In this document: positions 33,562 through 41,813 of the stretch, in pieces
Position numbering within the stretch: position 1 is the first letter of the stretch
How the letters are laid out: the number at the start of each line of letters is the position of its first letter
NCBI GenBank assembly: GCA_019637395.1
Contig: JAHBVR010000008.1
Span: 186,001 to 250,000 of the forward strand
Direction: 5' to 3'
Origin: Vulcanimicrobiota bacterium
GTDB taxonomy: Bacteria; Vulcanimicrobiota; Xenobia; Xenobiales; JADMJV01
Length of the DNA: 64,000 nt
The notes under the pieces: model-generated
Seen by the model: only the letters and a program-made list of their open reading frames with translations
Told to the model about the DNA's origin: nothing
The model's database searches: none
Translations under genes and position numbers: made by a program

Positions 33562-34655
33562 GTGAAGTGCGCGCGATGCGTTTTGATATTCTGGCCAAAA
33601 CCAGCGCCGACGTCGTCCTGACGGTAGAGGGCGAAAGTTTGGAAGCGGCGGTGCTGGCGGCTCTGGCTCGGGGCGAGAATTTCAAAGGCACGAACCTGGC
33701 CGGGCTGCAGGTTCCCAAGCTCTCGGTCAGCAAGCCCGTATGCCTGGAGGAGTGCGACCTTTCCGGCATCAACCTGGCCGCGGCCGACTTACGTGGTTGT
33801 CAGTTGGCCGACACCGAGTTGCCCGGCGCCTGCCTGTCGCGCGCCAATCTGAGCGGCTCCAACCTGAGCGGAGCCACCCTCACGGGCGCCGACCTGTCCT
33901 CGGCGGATTTGTCGGGCGCGGATTTGTCGGGCGCCGACCTGACCGGCGCCAATTTGACCCGGGCGATTTTGCGCGGCTGCCAGTTGATGGGGGCCGAGTT
34001 GACCGGGGCCAACGGTTCGCGAGCTGATTTTGGCGAGGCTGACCTGACCCGCGGTGACTTGCGCGGCGCTGTCTTGGGCGGGGCGGATTTCCGCGATTGT
34101 CAATGCCACGGAGCCCTGTTTACGGGCGCGGATTTGTCTCATGCCCGGCTGAGCGGGGCCATCCTCAGCCAGGCCCGTCTTTGTGGCGCCGACCTGACCG
34201 AAGCCAATTTGAAGAAAGCGAATTTGACCGGCGCCAGTTTGATCGGTTCGCGCTTATCCAACGCCCGCCTCACCGAAGCGGATTTGACCGGGGCTGACCT
34301 GCGCGGTTGTGACCTGTCGGACGCGCATCTGGACAAGGCGGTGTTGGAAGGAGCGCGTCTGAGCGGAACCGATCTTTCGGGGGCGGACTTGAAGCGCGCG
34401 CGCCTGTCGGTCACCGAATTGGACGGCTCCGATCTTTCTTCGGCCAAACTGTCTCAGGCGGACCTGTCGGAGGCCAACCTGACCAACGCCGATCTGTCCC
34501 GCGCTGACCTGCGCGGGGCTGTTTTGACCGGTGCCGACCTGTCCTCGGCCGATCTGTCCGACGCCAGTCTGGATCGCGCCAACCTCTCCGGAGCAAATCT
34601 GAGCAACACGGACTTTAGCGGCACCCAGTACGAGCAAGACCGCGACGCTTCCTAG
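33558..34655 (+). CDS. pentapeptide-repeat protein
   Basis: 365 residues, ATG overlapping the flavoprotein stop as ATGA. After about 50 residues, roughly sixty consecutive pentapeptides of the A(D/N)LxG type (DLSGADLSGADLTGANL and so on) predict a right-handed quadrilateral beta-helix. No signal peptide. Cytoplasmic members such as MfpA/Qnr mimic DNA, but most are scaffolds of unknown partner. Cysteines recur in several DLRGC units. As the last gene of the coupled operon it is likely a partner of the membrane enzymes. Confidence 0.92.
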   Translation: MSEVRAMRFDILAKTSADVVLTVEGESLEAAVLAALARGENFKGTNLAGLQVPKLSVSKPVCLEECDLSGINLAAADLRGCQLADTELPGACLSRANLSGSNLSGATLTGADLSSADLSGADLSGADLTGANLTRAILRGCQLMGAELTGANGSRADFGEADLTRGDLRGAVLGGADFRDCQCHGALFTGADLSHARLSGAILSQARLCGADLTEANLKKANLTGASLIGSRLSNARLTEADLTGADLRGCDLSDAHLDKAVLEGARLSGTDLSGADLKRARLSVTELDGSDLSSAKLSQADLSEANLTNADLSRADLRGAVLTGADLSSADLSDASLDRANLSGANLSNTDFSGTQYEQDRDAS

Positions 34656-34721
34656 AAATTTATGTTAACGAACAAGGGTTCGTGCCTGGGCCGAGAATAG
34701 GCTCAGCGGCATCCGATCTCG

Positions 34722-34750
34722 TCCTCGCTCTAACCGGCGGGGATTTTTTT
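34722..34750 (+). terminator. intrinsic terminator of the DUF4178/SpeE operon
   Basis: TCCTCGC and GCGGGGA pair with one T-G wobble around eight bases, followed directly by seven T. It overlaps the stop of the convergent TPR gene by two bases. Confidence 0.8.
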
Positions 34751-36311
34751 ATGCCTTGAGTTGTGCCAGTTGCTGGGCTACGCGTTGGGCCATTTCGGTC
34801 TGGCCCAGGTCGGTGTAGATTTTCTGCAGCAGCTGGAAGGCCCGGGGTTGCTGGCGTAGTTGCAGGGAGCGCTGCGTATGCACCATGGCCAGGGCCGGTT
34901 GGCCGGTCTGCGCATAGGCCCAGCCCAGGTTGAGTACGTGATCGGGGTGGTCGGGATGCTGGACGGCCAGGTGCCGGAACAGGCTCTGCAGGCCCTGGTG
35001 ATCGCCACCCAGGGCTTGAGCGGCGTCCTGGAAACGCGCAGGATCATCACGCAGGGGCCCCACCCAGTTCATCCAGCTGGGAGCGGAGGGTCCGTTCAAG
35101 CTACCCAGGTCGGGCAGGCCGGGCGCTTGAGCGGGGAAGCGTTGCAACAGAGGCTGCGCCCAATCGGCGCGGGCTCCGAGCAGTTGTAGCGACCAGGCCG
35201 CCACCTGACCCGCTTCCGGCCCGCGTCCTTGTTTTTCTAACTGGGCCGACCAGTCACTTAGCACCGAATTCAGCGTGGCGCCCACTCCCTGATGGGAGGG
35301 ATCGCGCTGGAAGAGATCGGTCAGAAGCATCACCAGGCTGCGGAAATTACCCACCTGACTGAAGCGCTCGGCCAGGTTGGGAAGAATCGCCTCCAATTGG
35401 GGCTCCAGTCCCGATTGACTGTGGGCGGGTAGACCTACCACGCTACGCCAGTCGAAGCCGGTGCCACGAACCGGAGCAGGCGCCGCCACCGGAGCCGCGG
35501 CGGCTACGGGAGCAGGCTCCGGCGCGGGTGGGGGAGGTGTGATTGGCTGGGGAGGCGCCAGCGGCGGCAGCCACTTGCTGGTGTCAGGAATAGGCAGGAT
35601 GGCGGTGGGGGTATCCGGGGCCAGCACAGGCTCGGGCGTGGGCGCCACGGGTGCGGCCGGATCCTGCAGAGCCACCGGTTGAGTCGCATCTGCCGGCGCC
35701 GGGGAGGCTGCTTCGACCGCCGCCGGCGGCACGGCCACCGGTTCTTCGCGGGGCGGAAGGTCCGGCTGAACAACGTTTTCCAGGCCGACCATCAAATCAT
35801 CGTCCAGGAACGAGAGCAATTCATCGTCATGGTGTTCCGGCATGGGCTCCAGGGTGGCCACCGGCGAACTCTGGGCCACCGGCTCCGCGGCCGCAGCGGT
35901 GGGAGCCAGGGTTATCGTGGGGGGAGTGGGCTCTGGGGCCGGAGCCACGGGTTCCGGAGTGGGCGCCTCCGGCACATCGCTGCCGGTCGCCATGAAGCGC
36001 TCCAGCAGTTCGAAGGCTTCGGTGCAGTAGGGGTCGCTTTCCAGCAGGCGCTCCAGCCGCGAGACGGCCTCGCCCGTATCGCCCTCGTCATAGAGACGCT
36101 GGGCTTCCATGGTGGCGGCTCGCGAGGCGGCGGCGCGCACTTCGTAATTGTCGGGAAACTGCATCAAAGCCAGTTCGAAAATCCCGTTGAGCCAGTCGCT
36201 GTCGTAGCGCGGGTCACAGGCTTCGAAGCACCGGGCAAGCCAGGACTCGACCCCAGATTCGTCGAGCTGATCGAGCTCGTTCTCTAGGCCCATTCGGATA
36301 TCTGCTGTCAT
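34749..36311 (-). CDS. TPR-like protein with long proline-rich linker
   Basis: 520 residues from ATG 36311 (AGG five bases upstream). Residues 1-105 are helical repeats (SDWLNGIFELALMQFPDNYEVRAAASRAATMEAQRLYDEGDTGEAVSRLERLL). Residues about 115-280 are Pro/Ala/Glu-rich and disordered. Residues about 290-520 are helical again, ending in TPR-type units (HPDHVLNLGWAYAQTGQPALAMVHTQRSLQL). No signal or membrane segment. Probably a cytoplasmic scaffold; the partner is unknown. It faces the pentapeptide gene across a shared terminator. Confidence 0.68.
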   Translation of the reverse strand: MTADIRMGLENELDQLDESGVESWLARCFEACDPRYDSDWLNGIFELALMQFPDNYEVRAAASRAATMEAQRLYDEGDTGEAVSRLERLLESDPYCTEAFELLERFMATGSDVPEAPTPEPVAPAPEPTPPTITLAPTAAAAEPVAQSSPVATLEPMPEHHDDELLSFLDDDLMVGLENVVQPDLPPREEPVAVPPAAVEAASPAPADATQPVALQDPAAPVAPTPEPVLAPDTPTAILPIPDTSKWLPPLAPPQPITPPPPAPEPAPVAAAAPVAAPAPVRGTGFDWRSVVGLPAHSQSGLEPQLEAILPNLAERFSQVGNFRSLVMLLTDLFQRDPSHQGVGATLNSVLSDWSAQLEKQGRGPEAGQVAAWSLQLLGARADWAQPLLQRFPAQAPGLPDLGSLNGPSAPSWMNWVGPLRDDPARFQDAAQALGGDHQGLQSLFRHLAVQHPDHPDHVLNLGWAYAQTGQPALAMVHTQRSLQLRQQPRAFQLLQKIYTDLGQTEMAQRVAQQLAQLKA

Positions 36312-36399
36312 AGAACCTGACCCTCGCTAAACTTTTCCCCGGTCGACTCGATCTGGTTCCAAGGTGAGGCCCTCTTCCCCTGCTAGTCATTCACTCCAG

Positions 36400-37191
36400 T
36401 CAGTCCAAAGGTTTGAGGGCGATGGCGCTAAGCAAGCGGCCGGTTTTACCGCTTTCGCGCCGCCAGGAGTAGAATAAATCGGCTCTACAGCAAGTGCATA
36501 GCGGGCATGAGCGGATGTTGCCGGGGCTGACGCCGACGCGCTCGAGCCAGACCCGGTTGGCCTGATGCAAGTCGATGTGCCACTTGGTGGCGCGCTTTTC
36601 TATCCAGGCTTGCGATCCGTATTGGGCGTGGAACTCTTCGGCTACTTCGTCGCCTACCTCAAAACAGCAAAGACCGATGGCCGGACCCAAAGCCACTCGC
36701 AGATGGCGCGCTTGACTTCCAAGTTTATCGGCCATTTCTTCGACTACGCGGGCGGCGATACCGTTGACGGTGCCACGCCAACCGGCGTGAGCCAGCCCCA
36801 CCGCGCCCGCCCGGGCATCGTAGAAGAAGATTGGCACGCAGTCGGCCGTGGTCAAGGATAAACTGACCTCGGGGTGGTTGCTGATGCAGGCATCGGCGTC
36901 ATGGGGCCGCTCCATGTCCTGGGGAGTGCGCAGGTGAGCCACCCGCACGCCGTGCGTCATGCTCAGATTCTGCACGATGGGAATGCCCAGCATGCGGCTG
37001 AAAATCCGGCGGTTTTCATCCACCAGGGTGAGGTCGTCACCGCTCATCAAGCCTAAATTTAGAGAATCGTAGATTCCCGAGGAGACACCGCCCTGGCGGG
37101 TGCTGGTGGCATGAGGCACCTGCCCGAGGTGGGGGAAGGTGACCAGCCAGCCGGTTCCGCGTGGTTCCAATGCGTATTCGAGCAGCTTCAA
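36400..37191 (-). CDS. pgeF: PgeF/YfiH-family multicopper-like purine nucleoside hydrolase/phosphorylase
   Basis: 263 residues. Members of this family (LACC1/YfiH) act on purine nucleosides and, as PgeF, edit misincorporated serine in peptidoglycan precursors. Signature motifs are intact: HATSTRQGGVSSGIYDSLNLG, MTHG, the metal ligands in TTADCVPIFFYD and LAHAGWRGTVNGI, and ALGPAIGLCCFEVG. I set the start at TTG 37191, which overlaps the stop of the radical SAM gene as TTGA and gives the family length; the frame is open further upstream only as a shadow. The coupling suggests co-expression with that gene. Confidence 0.9.
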   Translation of the reverse strand: MKLLEYALEPRGTGWLVTFPHLGQVPHATSTRQGGVSSGIYDSLNLGLMSGDDLTLVDENRRIFSRMLGIPIVQNLSMTHGVRVAHLRTPQDMERPHDADACISNHPEVSLSLTTADCVPIFFYDARAGAVGLAHAGWRGTVNGIAARVVEEMADKLGSQARHLRVALGPAIGLCCFEVGDEVAEEFHAQYGSQAWIEKRATKWHIDLHQANRVWLERVGVSPGNIRSCPLCTCCRADLFYSWRRESGKTGRLLSAIALKPLD

Positions 37192-38891
37192 TGGATCAGG
37201 ACATCCTTGAATCGTTGTTGGCGGGCCCGCTCGCTGTCCCGCAGCAGACGTTCCTTGGGCCAGGAGCTGGCGATGTGGCTCCAGGGCAGCACTTCCTCCG
37301 GCTCGCGCTGGCGATAGAGTTCGGTTTCCAGCGAGATCCCCTCTTCGGCCAGGGCCTTTAACCAATTTTTATAGCTGGGCTTGCGATAGACGCGTTGCAG
37401 AACCCGTCCCAGGCGCCGGTCGGCGCGTGCTTGCAAGCCTTCCAGAATGGCCGTCTTGGGAACTTCGGCGTTGACCTTGACGCCGCCCACCCGGGCGAGT
37501 TGCGAGCTGACCCGCGCCATGCGACTCTCGGCCAGTTTCAGGGTGGTCATGGCATTCCATTGATAAGGAGTAAGCGGCTTGGGCACAAACAGGCCCAGGC
37601 CCAGCGTGATGCGCCCGCCGCCCTGACCGCAGGCGACTTGCAGCTTGCGGGTTTGCTCCACCAGTTTGACCAGCGCGTCCATGTCTTCGTCGAGCTCATT
37701 GGGCAGGCCCACCATCGAGTACATCTTGAGATTTTTGATACCCTTATCGAAAGCTCTTCTAGAAGCCGCAAAGTACTGCTCGTCGCTGAAGCGTTTGTTG
37801 ATCGACTTGCGCAGAGCCTCCGATCCAGTTTCGGGTGCCAGCGTCATGCTTTTCGAACCACCGCGCACCAGCGTCTCCAGGATCGAGTCCGGCAACTGGT
37901 CGGCGCGCAGGGAAGAGAACGAGACCCCCAGGCCCTCGCGCATCAAGCCCTCGCAAAGCTGGTCGATTTGCGGGTGATTGCCCACTGTGGCCGAGATCAG
38001 ACCGACCCTGGGATGGTGGTGCTTGACCGTCTCGATGTCTTCCCAAATGCGCTCGAGCGGCTTCCAACGCACCTTGGGATAGGAAAAACCGACCGTGCAA
38101 AAGCGGCAGACGTAAGGGCAGCCACGCGAAACCTCGATCAGGAAAGTCTTGGAAAATTCAGTGTCCTCGGTCATGAGCCAGGAGGAGCTGTTGATCGATT
38201 CGAACTGTTCGCGCGAAATGTAGTTCTTGGCAATGGTTTCCGGTGCGCCGCCGAGGGTCCGCAGGGCCACAAAGCGGCCGTTTTCATAAACCGGTTCGTA
38301 AAGCGCCGGGACGTAGAGGCCGGCTACCTGGGCCAGTGCCTGCAGTTGCTCCGGACGAGCCAGGTCGCGCACTTCGCGCAGCTTGTCGACCAGGTCCTCG
38401 ACCAACCCCTCGGCCTCGCCGACACTGAAAAGATCGACAAAATCCGCCAGCGGCTCGGGGTTGAGCAGAGTGACGGCACCGCCCACCAGCACCAGGGGAT
38501 ACTCCGGGCCCCGCTCTTTGGCCAGCAGCGGCAGACCGGCCAGTTCCAGGATGCGCAGCACGTTACAGTAGTCATTCTCATAGCTACAGGTGATGGCTAT
38601 CAGGTCGCAGCCTTCCAGGGGTTGCTGGCTCTCCAACGTGAATAAACGGCGGCCGTGGCGCTCGTATTCCTCGATTTCGTCCGGGTCGGGCAGAAAGAAG
38701 CGTTCGCAACGCACCCCGGGCGTCTGATTCATAATCCCGTAGACCACCTGCAGGCCCAGGTTGGACATACCCACGTGGTAGGTATTGGGATAGCCGAGCG
38801 CCACACGCAAATCGCCCCCGTGCGGCGGCCGCAAGAGGGCGATTTCGTTGGCCAGGCGTTGTTCCGCCTTAGCGATCAGCTTCCAGGACAT
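37188..38891 (-). CDS. B12-binding radical SAM protein
   Basis: 567 residues. An N-terminal cobalamin-binding-like Rossmann region (VALGYPNTYHVGMSNLGLQVVY...CDLIAITCSYEND, LVLVGGAVTLLNPEPLADFVDLFSVGEAE) precedes a radical SAM core with the cluster motif CPYVCRFC (CxxxCxxC). The family includes methyltransferases and ring-forming enzymes acting through a 5'-deoxyadenosyl radical; this TYxxxMSNLGxQ group is widespread and uncharacterised. The C-terminus (residues about 430-567) is an accessory helical domain. No Shine-Dalgarno site is evident before ATG 38891. Upstream of pgeF in a coupled pair. Confidence 0.88.
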   Translation of the reverse strand: MSWKLIAKAEQRLANEIALLRPPHGGDLRVALGYPNTYHVGMSNLGLQVVYGIMNQTPGVRCERFFLPDPDEIEEYERHGRRLFTLESQQPLEGCDLIAITCSYENDYCNVLRILELAGLPLLAKERGPEYPLVLVGGAVTLLNPEPLADFVDLFSVGEAEGLVEDLVDKLREVRDLARPEQLQALAQVAGLYVPALYEPVYENGRFVALRTLGGAPETIAKNYISREQFESINSSSWLMTEDTEFSKTFLIEVSRGCPYVCRFCTVGFSYPKVRWKPLERIWEDIETVKHHHPRVGLISATVGNHPQIDQLCEGLMREGLGVSFSSLRADQLPDSILETLVRGGSKSMTLAPETGSEALRKSINKRFSDEQYFAASRRAFDKGIKNLKMYSMVGLPNELDEDMDALVKLVEQTRKLQVACGQGGGRITLGLGLFVPKPLTPYQWNAMTTLKLAESRMARVSSQLARVGGVKVNAEVPKTAILEGLQARADRRLGRVLQRVYRKPSYKNWLKALAEEGISLETELYRQREPEEVLPWSHIASSWPKERLLRDSERARQQRFKDVLIH

Positions 38892-38921
38892 CTAGGAAGA
38901 TGATTTGGCCGGCGCCAACAA

Positions 38922-39752
38922 CTAACCTTTCGTTTTGACAAAGCCCATGATCTTGCTGCTGCCGATTTCATAGGTGTTGCGCTTGACCGAGTCGCTGCTG
39001 TTGCCTTCGATGGTGGTGATCTTGCCGTTCTCCACCTTCTCGACGATGCCGATGTGATCGCTGGTTCCGTCAGCACCCCAGTCGAAGAGGATGGCGTCAC
39101 CCGGCTTGGGGGTGGAGCCTCTCTCCATCCAGATATTCTTTTCTTTGGCCCAGCGTACGATTTCCGGGCAGTAGTTAGGGTTTTTCAGTCCGGTGGTGTC
39201 GAGGATGCCGGCGTCTTTGAGAATGTTGATGGCGAAGGCGGCGCACCAGGGCGTGGTGGACGAGTCGATGCCGCTTTCCTTGGTGACTTTGTTGATTTCG
39301 GCCGCATTGCTGTGCTCGTTGAGTCCGAGCATGCCGCGAGCGCGATCGAGAGCTCCCTGGGCGCCCGGGCTGGCCGGACCGGAGGAGGCGTTGGAATTGG
39401 CCGCGCCGCCGCCGCCGCCGCTGCTGGAGCCGCCTCCGCCGCCGACAGCGGAACTACCGCCCCCTCCGCCGCTTATATCGCCGCCGGAGCCGCTCAGGGC
39501 ACCTTCCATTTTCTGACCCTGGGCCTGCATGAGATTCATCAGTAAGCCAATCATCATCGTCAGCATCTGGTTCTGCATTTCCAGCATCTGGAACATGGGA
39601 TCTTGAGCGGTGGCGCCGGCCACTCCCATGATCGGGCTGCTCAGTCTGTTAAGGGCTGCTCCTGCTCCGAACTGAGGAAGGGCCAGTGGGCTGGCTCCTG
39701 ATGTATTACCTTGAAGACCAAGAATACCGGTGATCGGGGCAAATTGTGCCAA
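38922..39752 (-). CDS. CHAP-domain peptidoglycan amidase without Sec signal
   Basis: 276 residues, TTG start with AGGAGG five bases upstream. Residues 1-85 include a Met/Leu-rich amphipathic stretch (QDPMFQMLEMQNQMLTMMIGLLMNLMQ), then a Gly/Ser linker (GGGGGSSAVGGGGGSSSGGG). The CHAP domain follows: catalytic Cys in STTPWCAAFAINIL, His in SDHIGIVEKVENG and TIEGNSS. CHAP enzymes cut peptidoglycan stem or cross-bridge amides, or glutathionylspermidine-like amides. No signal peptide, so export must use another route or the enzyme acts inside. The neighbour is a protein-glutaminase-like gene on the same strand. Confidence 0.83.
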   Translation of the reverse strand: MAQFAPITGILGLQGNTSGASPLALPQFGAGAALNRLSSPIMGVAGATAQDPMFQMLEMQNQMLTMMIGLLMNLMQAQGQKMEGALSGSGGDISGGGGGSSAVGGGGGSSSGGGGGAANSNASSGPASPGAQGALDRARGMLGLNEHSNAAEINKVTKESGIDSSTTPWCAAFAINILKDAGILDTTGLKNPNYCPEIVRWAKEKNIWMERGSTPKPGDAILFDWGADGTSDHIGIVEKVENGKITTIEGNSSDSVKRNTYEIGSSKIMGFVKTKG

Positions 39753-39810
39753 GGGTACCTCCTGCGAGTTCGCTACTTCTCAGGGTAGCTCTGGCCTGGA
39801 TAAAAGACAG

Positions 39811-39840
39811 ATAAAAAAGCCCCGCATTTCTGCAGGGCTT
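39811..39840 (-). terminator. intrinsic terminator of the glutaminase-like gene
   Basis: On the minus strand AAGCCC-TGC pairs with GCG-type/GGGCTT (one mismatch) around GAAA-like loop, followed by six T. It lies 30 bases past the stop at 39872. Confidence 0.75.
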
Positions 39841-39871
39841 GTAAAAAACGATCGCCGGGCTTGTTAGCAAA

Positions 39872-40729
39872 TCAAGCGGCTTTGCGATCTCCCGGGTGGG
39901 AAGCGTTGTAGTCCTCTTTGATCTGGGCCAGTTCCTTGGAGTATTCCTCGCAGGTCTCGTGGGCCGGCGGAATGCTTTCCTGGAAAGTGGCGTTGGGGCC
40001 GTCGGCTTCCAATGGCCCGTACTGCAGGTCTTTCACCAGGTCGACCTTGATCTTGGTGTTTTCGTCCCACATCGCGTGGATCCACTCCTCAGGCTTGAGG
40101 GGTGTCTTGGCCATCGAAGGATCCATGACAAAGGGTTCCACCTGCTTGGACGTTTCGTCCACGGCGAACACCACCGGGGCCACGTGATACCACCATTTGG
40201 CCTGCATATACTTGTTTTCGGCGGTCAGTTTGCCCTTGCCGTAGGGATCTTCGACCATGCAGAAGATTTTGCAGTTGTTGATGCCGTCCCGGGTCATCTC
40301 CTCGCTCATCAAGTGAGCGCGGGCGTAACAGCCGTCAATAATGTATTCGAAAGGGATGTCTTCGCGCGAACCGAGCTTGTCGAATTCGGCCTGCAACTGG
40401 CTCTGGGTGGGGACCATTCCCTGCAGCTTGGAGCAGTCGTGGGTGTACTGCATACGCGCGAACTGAGGGCCGAGGTTGGCGATCAGCTTTTCCTGCCAGC
40501 CGCTCTGGTCCACGTCCTGATTGGAAACAGGCTCGCTGTAATCGGTCTTGATGGCCTCGGGCAGGCGCGTGGCCGCCAGAAGTTTGGCCTTGTTGGTTTC
40601 GAAATCAGCGTGGGGCCGGCGCGCGAAGCTTTCGCTCGGAACGGCCGCCGCTTCGTCTTTCTTGGCCGTGGCCGGCCTGGGGTTGGTCTTGCTCAGGTTG
40701 TTGAGGATGGCGCCTGCGTCGATTTTCAT
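39872..40729 (-). CDS. protein-glutaminase-like (deamidase) protein without signal peptide
   Basis: 285 residues, ATG 40729. The core resembles bacterial protein glutaminases, which deamidate protein glutamines through a Cys-His-Asp triad: Cys in YIIDGCYARAHLMSEEM, His in WWYHVAPVVFAV and Asp in VEPFVMDPSM. The N-terminal 90 residues are Lys/Ala/Pro-rich and polar, not a Sec signal. In known systems such domains are secreted enzymes or toxin/effector cargos. It is close to the CHAP gene (119 bases) but has its own terminator. Assignment rests on the three-motif pattern and is moderately confident. Confidence 0.72.
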   Translation of the reverse strand: MKIDAGAILNNLSKTNPRPATAKKDEAAAVPSESFARRPHADFETNKAKLLAATRLPEAIKTDYSEPVSNQDVDQSGWQEKLIANLGPQFARMQYTHDCSKLQGMVPTQSQLQAEFDKLGSREDIPFEYIIDGCYARAHLMSEEMTRDGINNCKIFCMVEDPYGKGKLTAENKYMQAKWWYHVAPVVFAVDETSKQVEPFVMDPSMAKTPLKPEEWIHAMWDENTKIKVDLVKDLQYGPLEADGPNATFQESIPPAHETCEEYSKELAQIKEDYNASHPGDRKAA

Positions 40730-40824
40730 GTGTCTGTAGAACCCCCGGTGTGGTCTTTTATTGTCTGAGTCTAGATCGAAGGGGGGGTCGGAAAAGCAAC
40801 CAGGTTGTCAACAATCCGACAAAT

Positions 40825-41379
40825 TCATTCGGGTAGCTGCAGGCTATCGGAAAGTTGAAATTTGATGGGCTTGGGAAAACCTCTTGAGTCCCGGATCGTA
40901 GCCTGACGCTCCATTTGCAGGCGCAGGCCGATGCGCTGGGTACGCGCGACCTGAAAGTCACTGACCTGGTGGCCCAGCACCGTGTAGCGTTCCGGAGCGT
41001 AGAAGTCTTCCAACAGGATTTGCCGTTTGTCCGCAGCGTAACGGATCTGCAGCAGGATGTAGAAGGGATCGCGCGGATTGAAGGCGGGTGGGTTGGGATT
41101 CAGCAAGTCTTCGGGACTGCAAAAAACCACGTTGGCGGCGGTGGCGCCGATGTCGGGAGTGTAGATGGCTGTCTGCTGAGAGTTGGGGGCAGTGGCCAGC
41201 TTGAGCATCGGCACGATTTTCCGCAGGGTTTCGCGGGTGGTCAACTGCAACTGCAACTGACTGCTGCCGGAAAGCGAGGCCGAGCCCAGGCGCCGCAGCA
41301 AGACCAGACCCACGCCCAACAGCACCAGGCTCAGGGCCCCGGCTACCAGCACCTCGGCCAGAGTCATCGCGCGCTTCAT
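40825..41379 (-). CDS. pseudopilin (GspJ/PilW-like)
   Basis: 184 residues. The type IV prepilin motif is present in short form: KRAM-TLAEVLVAGALSLVLLGVGLVLL, with the +5 Glu after the cleavage point and one hydrophobic helix. The soluble domain is beta-rich (VVFCSPEDLLNPN, ILLEDFYAPERYTVLG). Such minor pilins prime assembly of type IV pili or type II secretion pseudopili. The start overlaps the preceding gene as ATGA at 41376-41379. Last gene of a three-gene pilin operon. Confidence 0.8.
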   Translation of the reverse strand: MKRAMTLAEVLVAGALSLVLLGVGLVLLRRLGSASLSGSSQLQLQLTTRETLRKIVPMLKLATAPNSQQTAIYTPDIGATAANVVFCSPEDLLNPNPPAFNPRDPFYILLQIRYAADKRQILLEDFYAPERYTVLGHQVSDFQVARTQRIGLRLQMERQATIRDSRGFPKPIKFQLSDSLQLPE

Positions 41380-41813
41380 GGGATTCGGTGCAGCCCGGCC
41401 ACGTGCAGGCTCTCTTCTTTGCTCCGTTCGTACCAGTAGATGGTCACGTCCACCTGGTAGAGTTCATTGCGATAGTCGCCGGAGCCGGAGTTGACCCAGG
41501 TCATCCTGATGTTACGCCGGAACGTATCGTCGGCATAAATTTCCTGGGCAAAGGGAGGGGCCTGGATCGGGTTGCGAGCTGCCGGAGGATCGTTGATGGG
41601 GGCTAATTTCGGCAAATTATAGAGTTTGCTAAGTTCGACCATCTGATTGGCGTAATGTAAGGCCTGCGTGGCCCGGCCGGCCCGACCTTCCATGCGAGTG
41701 CTGTAAATCACCGCCCCGGCGATGGCCAGCAAGGCTACGGCCATGACTCCGATGGCGACGACAACCTCGGCCAAGGAAAAGCCCCCTCGAATCAAAGAGG
41801 CGTTTCTTTCCAA
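41376..41813 (-). CDS. pseudopilin (GspI/PilV-like)
   Basis: 145 residues with a typical prepilin peptidase site RGGFSLAEVVVAIGVMAVALLAIAGAVIY: cleavage between Gly and Phe, Glu at +5. The remainder carries an SxDYRNELYQVDVTIYW strand typical of minor pilins. It starts inside the 3' end of the upstream gene (22-base overlap) and ends in an ATGA overlap with the next, so the operon is translationally coupled. Confidence 0.85.
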   Translation of the reverse strand: MERNASLIRGGFSLAEVVVAIGVMAVALLAIAGAVIYSTRMEGRAGRATQALHYANQMVELSKLYNLPKLAPINDPPAARNPIQAPPFAQEIYADDTFRRNIRMTWVNSGSGDYRNELYQVDVTIYWYERSKEESLHVAGLHRIP

